The position numbers were made by a program, and so were the translations under genes. Below are positions 21,901-24,063 of a stretch of 24,063 nt of DNA, piece by piece. The DNA is taken from positions 1 through 24,063 of the IMG/VR virus record IMGVR_UViG_3300047388_000156; one strand, given 5' to 3'. Each line of letters opens with the position of its first letter. Position 1 is the stretch's first letter. The notes beneath the pieces were generated by a model, which saw nothing but the letters and a program-made list of their open reading frames with translations, had not been told where the DNA came from and did no database searches. Origin of the DNA: a virus.

Positions 21901-24063
21901 CGGCTTCTGCGCCTCGTTGACCTTGTCGGTCGCGTCAGCCATGTCCTTGAGGGACTTGGTGGCGTCGTCCTCGACCTCGGAGCGCTTCTGGCCACGGTCA
22001 TCTCGGCCAGGGAGATTGAACCCCTTCATCGTCTCGGGAGGAGTCGGTATCGCATCAAGCCTCTTGAGCTGTTCCTCTTTCGACAGATCGAGGAACTTGC
22101 GCTGATCCTCGATGGACTGGTCGAGAAACTTCTGAACCTGCTGATCGGAGAAGCCTCGCTCTTTAAGCGCGCCACCGATCTGCTCACGGGTCTTGGCTCC
22201 CTCGATCAACCCGAGGAGCTGGAGCATGGCGCCGCTGATGCCGCCGAATTGCAGCAGCCCCTTCCATCCGCCTAGGCTTTGCATGAAGCCAGGAGCGGCC
22301 CCAGCCTCGCCAGCCCGAGCAGCACCAGCCGCCCCAGCAGCACCAGCCTGCGGTATCTCCACGCCGATCTCGGGAAGCGCGCCGGCGGCCCCGGGAGCGG
22401 CGGCGCCAGCCTCAGCACCCGCGCCAACTTTGGCACCAGCACCCAGTTCCTCGACCAATTCCTGGCCACCGCCTTTGAACATCTGGCCAGTGAAGAGGGT
22501 GCCTTGATACAGCTTTTCGAGCCCAGCAGCTCCAAGCCCAAGGAGTCCCAGCTTCCCTAGGCCACGAGCACCGAGACGGAGTCCCTTAAACCCAAACTTA
22601 AGTGTTTTGATGGGATGCAATAATGCTTGGAGCCCGACGTAGCCCGCTGCTGCTGCCCCTGCGAGCCCGCCAGGAAAGCCTCCGCCCGAGTCCGGCGGAG
22701 CCTCCGCGTGCTCAGGGTGCTCAGGGTGCTCCTCAGTGGGGGTGGCCTCATCCGTCTTGGGCGATGTCGGCGGGGTCTCCTCCTTACCGACACGCGACGG
22801 CGGGACGACGATGCCGCGCTCGTACAATTTCCGGGCATCATCTTCGCTGAGTTTCTGACCGCTCTGAAGTTTCGAGAACGCCGAATTGAATGGCGTCTGC
22901 TCAACTGGCTGCGCGGCGGTGACACCAGGCGCGAACCGAACGCCAGGGCCGCCCATCAATTCGTGCTGACGCAACAGCCGCCGGTTTTCTTCGCTGAAAA
23001 ATCCGGTCGGCTTTTCAGGCGGCATCGTCGGTCGCGCCCGCGGCAGGGGCACCTCGCCAGCCGGAGCCGTCGGAGCCCCTTCAGCATGGGCTGTGCTGAT
23101 CGGTGACAGTTCCTCAAGAAGGCTTTGCTTGCCGTCGGACGGCGCCCCCGCACCCGCTGGCGCGCCCTTCTTGCCGGAAAATTGCTCCTTTAACTTTTCC
23201 CACGTCCACTCAGCGGCGAAGCCCGCCAGGGCCGCCTGACCAAGCTTTCCGCCCAATGTCCTGAAACCAATCAGCATCCCCGCGCCGATTTGCAGCGTGG
23301 AAGCATCTTGATCAAACAGCTTGTTAAATGTGTCCTTGAATGGCTTGACGAAGCTAGAGGCGTCCTCTTTCAGGGTTCTTAACGCCTTACCGATCGTCTC
23401 AAATGTTTTTTGCCATTTCTCCACGCCGGCATCCGCGCGGGTGTCGTCGCCAATGATGGCGCGCGACAGACCAAGCATCGAATCGCCGAAGCCCTTGATA
23501 TACGGCGTGATCTTTCCGGCGATGGAGTCGCCCCACGCGAGAATTTGTTTGTGGTTCTGTGAAACATACTCGGTGAACTTATTCATGTTCTCCGCCCAAG
23601 CGGGGGCGAACATGAGGCCGAGCTTCGTCTTGGTGGTATCGAGGACCGAGGAGAGCCGGTTGAACGCCTGATGGAAGGCGGTGGCCCTGTGCTCCTCGAC
23701 ATCACCCATGGTGAGGCCGAGTTCCTCCATTTTGTGCATGAATTCTTCGATGCCCTGACGACCCTGCTTGAACACAGGGATCATGTCGGAGCCCATCGTG
23801 CGCCCCATGGCGCGCATCAATATCGAGGAATTTTGCGCGGCGTTGCCGCTATTCTTGACGAAATCCGCGACGTTTTTGAATACCTCCAGGACCTTCGGTC
23901 CCTCGCCCTGGATCGATAGCAAGCTGCCGTTGAAATTCTTGAGCGCCTCCTCGGCGCCCTCGGTGTTGCCGATCAGTCCCTTGAAAATATTGTCGGTGGT
24001 GAGATTGGCCTCTTTGCCTGCCTCGGCAAGCGTCTTCTGGCCTTTGAGGATATTGCCAACCGC
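18976..24063 (-). CDS. Tail tape-measure protein, C-terminal 1695 residues (runs off right edge)
   Basis: The frame is open through the right edge. The apparent start at 23922 is only an internal TTG, and 47 more residues (TLAEAGKEANLTTDNIF and so on) precede it. The N-terminal visible part (MGRTMGSDMIPVFKQGRQGI, AFNRLSSVLDTTKTKLG, FAPAWAENMNKFTEYVSQNH) is classic tape measure: it templates tail length and is ejected with the DNA. Next comes an Ala/Gly/Leu-rich hydrophobic region (about 22200-22700) and a charged helical stretch. A long proline-rich and Glu/Arg/Gln-rich part follows (about 19900-21600). Five [FYM]-A-[DEN]-GG-x-V motifs lie near the C-terminus, the third continuing GHGSGTSDSNLAWVSKGEYI. 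The last 50 residues look globular. Tape-measure chaperones and the start lie outside the window. Confidence 0.88.
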   Translation of the reverse strand, partial: AVGNILKGQKTLAEAGKEANLTTDNIFKGLIGNTEGAEEALKNFNGSLLSIQGEGPKVLEVFKNVADFVKNSGNAAQNSSILMRAMGRTMGSDMIPVFKQGRQGIEEFMHKMEELGLTMGDVEEHRATAFHQAFNRLSSVLDTTKTKLGLMFAPAWAENMNKFTEYVSQNHKQILAWGDSIAGKITPYIKGFGDSMLGLSRAIIGDDTRADAGVEKWQKTFETIGKALRTLKEDASSFVKPFKDTFNKLFDQDASTLQIGAGMLIGFRTLGGKLGQAALAGFAAEWTWEKLKEQFSGKKGAPAGAGAPSDGKQSLLEELSPISTAHAEGAPTAPAGEVPLPRARPTMPPEKPTGFFSEENRRLLRQHELMGGPGVRFAPGVTAAQPVEQTPFNSAFSKLQSGQKLSEDDARKLYERGIVVPPSRVGKEETPPTSPKTDEATPTEEHPEHPEHAEAPPDSGGGFPGGLAGAAAAGYVGLQALLHPIKTLKFGFKGLRLGARGLGKLGLLGLGAAGLEKLYQGTLFTGQMFKGGGQELVEELGAGAKVGAGAEAGAAAPGAAGALPEIGVEIPQAGAAGAAGAARAGEAGAAPGFMQSLGGWKGLLQFGGISGAMLQLLGLIEGAKTREQIGGALKERGFSDQQVQKFLDQSIEDQRKFLDLSKEEQLKRLDAIPTPPETMKGFNLPGRDDRGQKRSEVEDDATKSLKDMADATDKVNEAQKPQAGAIASVTEALKAFVTPANAAEAGLQKTGSSADTASSGLKDAGEAATQAAGGLGDVPGPTRNVASAMDELAAAIKKLIAALGNIPEDGAKAKKKAEEIGGEEGGPKQPPAGPTAITPPGGAPFTPGSRTFPRGSGGPLIVTPPGPAPGPAPGPGPGRSAPTPAPVPTPAPAPSPSPAPTPTPPAPTPTPTPTPSPAPTPPAPTPTPSPAPTPPATPPPTPPSPPAPIPPGTGGGGDGTVPKGGEGSTPLDTGSMSPDQMNKMWPGMSPPSDKEIEDFHRQGGRGLPTANDLRKLRGEPPKPEGPEVPLPPTLEPVKPQRVPESEKTPEQRRKENEERMKKEREEERKGGGLNPKREQERQRREKELEQERQKERQPPKTEPPKTEPPKPEPPKTEPPAPNVPTEPGQRVPGGGSKRDLPWWLKQLESPHGEPPSAPPDIPLPRPRPPEATPVTIDTTKRKDKDQSRPPEAPGPVPPMPRGPEETTREKVQPQPKEPQTDNFEERRRRAWEEYQKQQEKEQQQQREPVRKPRTGSDPAHWKEWSRRHPGVTPPDELSGGEGNWVIDPTTNQYRWTPWTEQQRNAYRGAFTFPPGAPSGLNTPPFPETPPLPRPAPPRPRDDSGLQIPISYPQDQPPPPPPPPPEAIVYPGYAEGGPVGGDDNELKRQREEEERRRREEEQQRRREDEQHQDLGAKIIKADPPVASGPSGFADGGPVGDQSSDWIGCGADPTNPICQTKTSGPKIITAPQPTPIKFPPPSGPIGDPFKDLSKSPGLITKDPGLAARAKAQHFGEDRGGRCMPGTGQPFWEPQFPGSDKWVIVNRPCDPFGTEAAYLAAAAKYTGKPVGGMAEGGEVGGHGSGTSDSNLAWVSKGEYIVRADGSNLHEAIDHFTKHFANGGIVGAFTDSIRGYAEGGRVSAAGAGGKANTSYHQLDLRTDKGNFRVSVAQDTMEALRSSALAGKLSRTGERPSWFS
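19146..19960 (-). repeat. Five dispersed A-[DEN]-GG-x-V motifs at the tape-measure C-terminus
   Basis: YAEGGPVG (near 19940), FADGGPVG (near 19760), MAEGGEVGGHGSGTSDS (near 19340), FANGGIVG (near 19210) and YAEGGRVS (near 19160) share one core. The third is followed by a GEYIVRADG segment known from the C-termini of other tape-measure proteins. The spacing is irregular. Confidence 0.75.
20717..20776 (-). repeat. Four 15-bp tandem units (PKTEP-type) in the tape-measure gene
   Basis: The plus strand reads gtctttggcggttcc or a one- or two-base variant four times in a row. Translated from the other strand, this gives KTEPP/KPEPP units. The length is a multiple of three, so copy-number change would keep the frame. 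Confidence 0.85.
21262..21390 (-). repeat. 39-bp proline-rich tandem repeat in the tape-measure gene
   Basis: Units at 21262-21300 and 21301-21339 match for their first 36 bases, and a decayed partial copy follows. They encode Thr-Pro/Ala-Pro/Ser-Pro dipeptides within a proline-rich stretch of about 90 residues. The period is a multiple of three. Confidence 0.8.

Noticed and set aside
21083-22105. Plus-strand frame of 340 residues, very Gly/Val/Ala-rich
   Set aside because: It is the antisense reading of the proline-rich part of the tape-measure gene; the composition is explained by the repeats and it resembles no protein family.
23920-23922. TTG at 23922 as the true tape-measure start
   Set aside because: The frame stays open to the window edge and the 47 upstream residues continue plausible tape-measure sequence; this is an internal codon.

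Overview
This 24-kb window is part of a tailed-phage genome or prophage. It appears to be a siphovirus-type late region, because it carries a long tape-measure gene and I see no sheath gene. Every gene I can support lies on the minus strand, so transcription runs from the right edge to the left edge. Thirteen genes are packed with gaps of 0-41 nt or short overlaps. No non-coding stretch exceeds 50 bases, and I see no tRNA, no CRISPR array and no bacterial housekeeping gene. High GC and the flavour of the tape-measure C-terminus suggest an alphaproteobacterial host, perhaps a rhizobial one. That is inference only.

In transcription order (high to low coordinates) the window holds: a tape-measure protein that runs off the right edge (18976-24063); a 162-residue tail protein (18483-18971); a very large baseplate-hub-like protein of about 1440 residues with an internally duplicated beta domain (14158-18480); a 90-residue protein built mostly from a module that recurs in a second gene (13899-14171); a tail-fibre-like protein (12783-13889); an HNH-AP2 homing-type endonuclease (12268-12786); and a small tail-fibre-family protein (11824-12258). 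Then come three tandem paralogous tailspike-like proteins (10260-11816, 8134-10236, 6018-8129), the last two carrying a SPRY-like domain that the first lacks.

The left part holds a small protein made of six 'A-x-MDG' repeats (5452-6012), a 730-residue Asp-box protein that starts with the module shared with the 90-residue protein (3258-5450), and a 1004-residue fusion of what look like two glycosyltransferases, a SAM methyltransferase and a C-terminal Rossmann-like domain (247-3261). The N-terminus of a large terminase subunit runs off the left edge (1-205).

Together these genes look like the tail tip, the host-recognition array and a glycan-modifying enzyme in one transcription unit that continues into the packaging module. 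The most noteworthy parts are the multidomain glycan enzyme between the appendage genes and the terminase, the three-member spike array with a removable SPRY cassette and patchwork identity, and the roughly 60-residue module shared by two appendage-region genes. Capsid, portal, lysis, integration and replication genes are not in the window.
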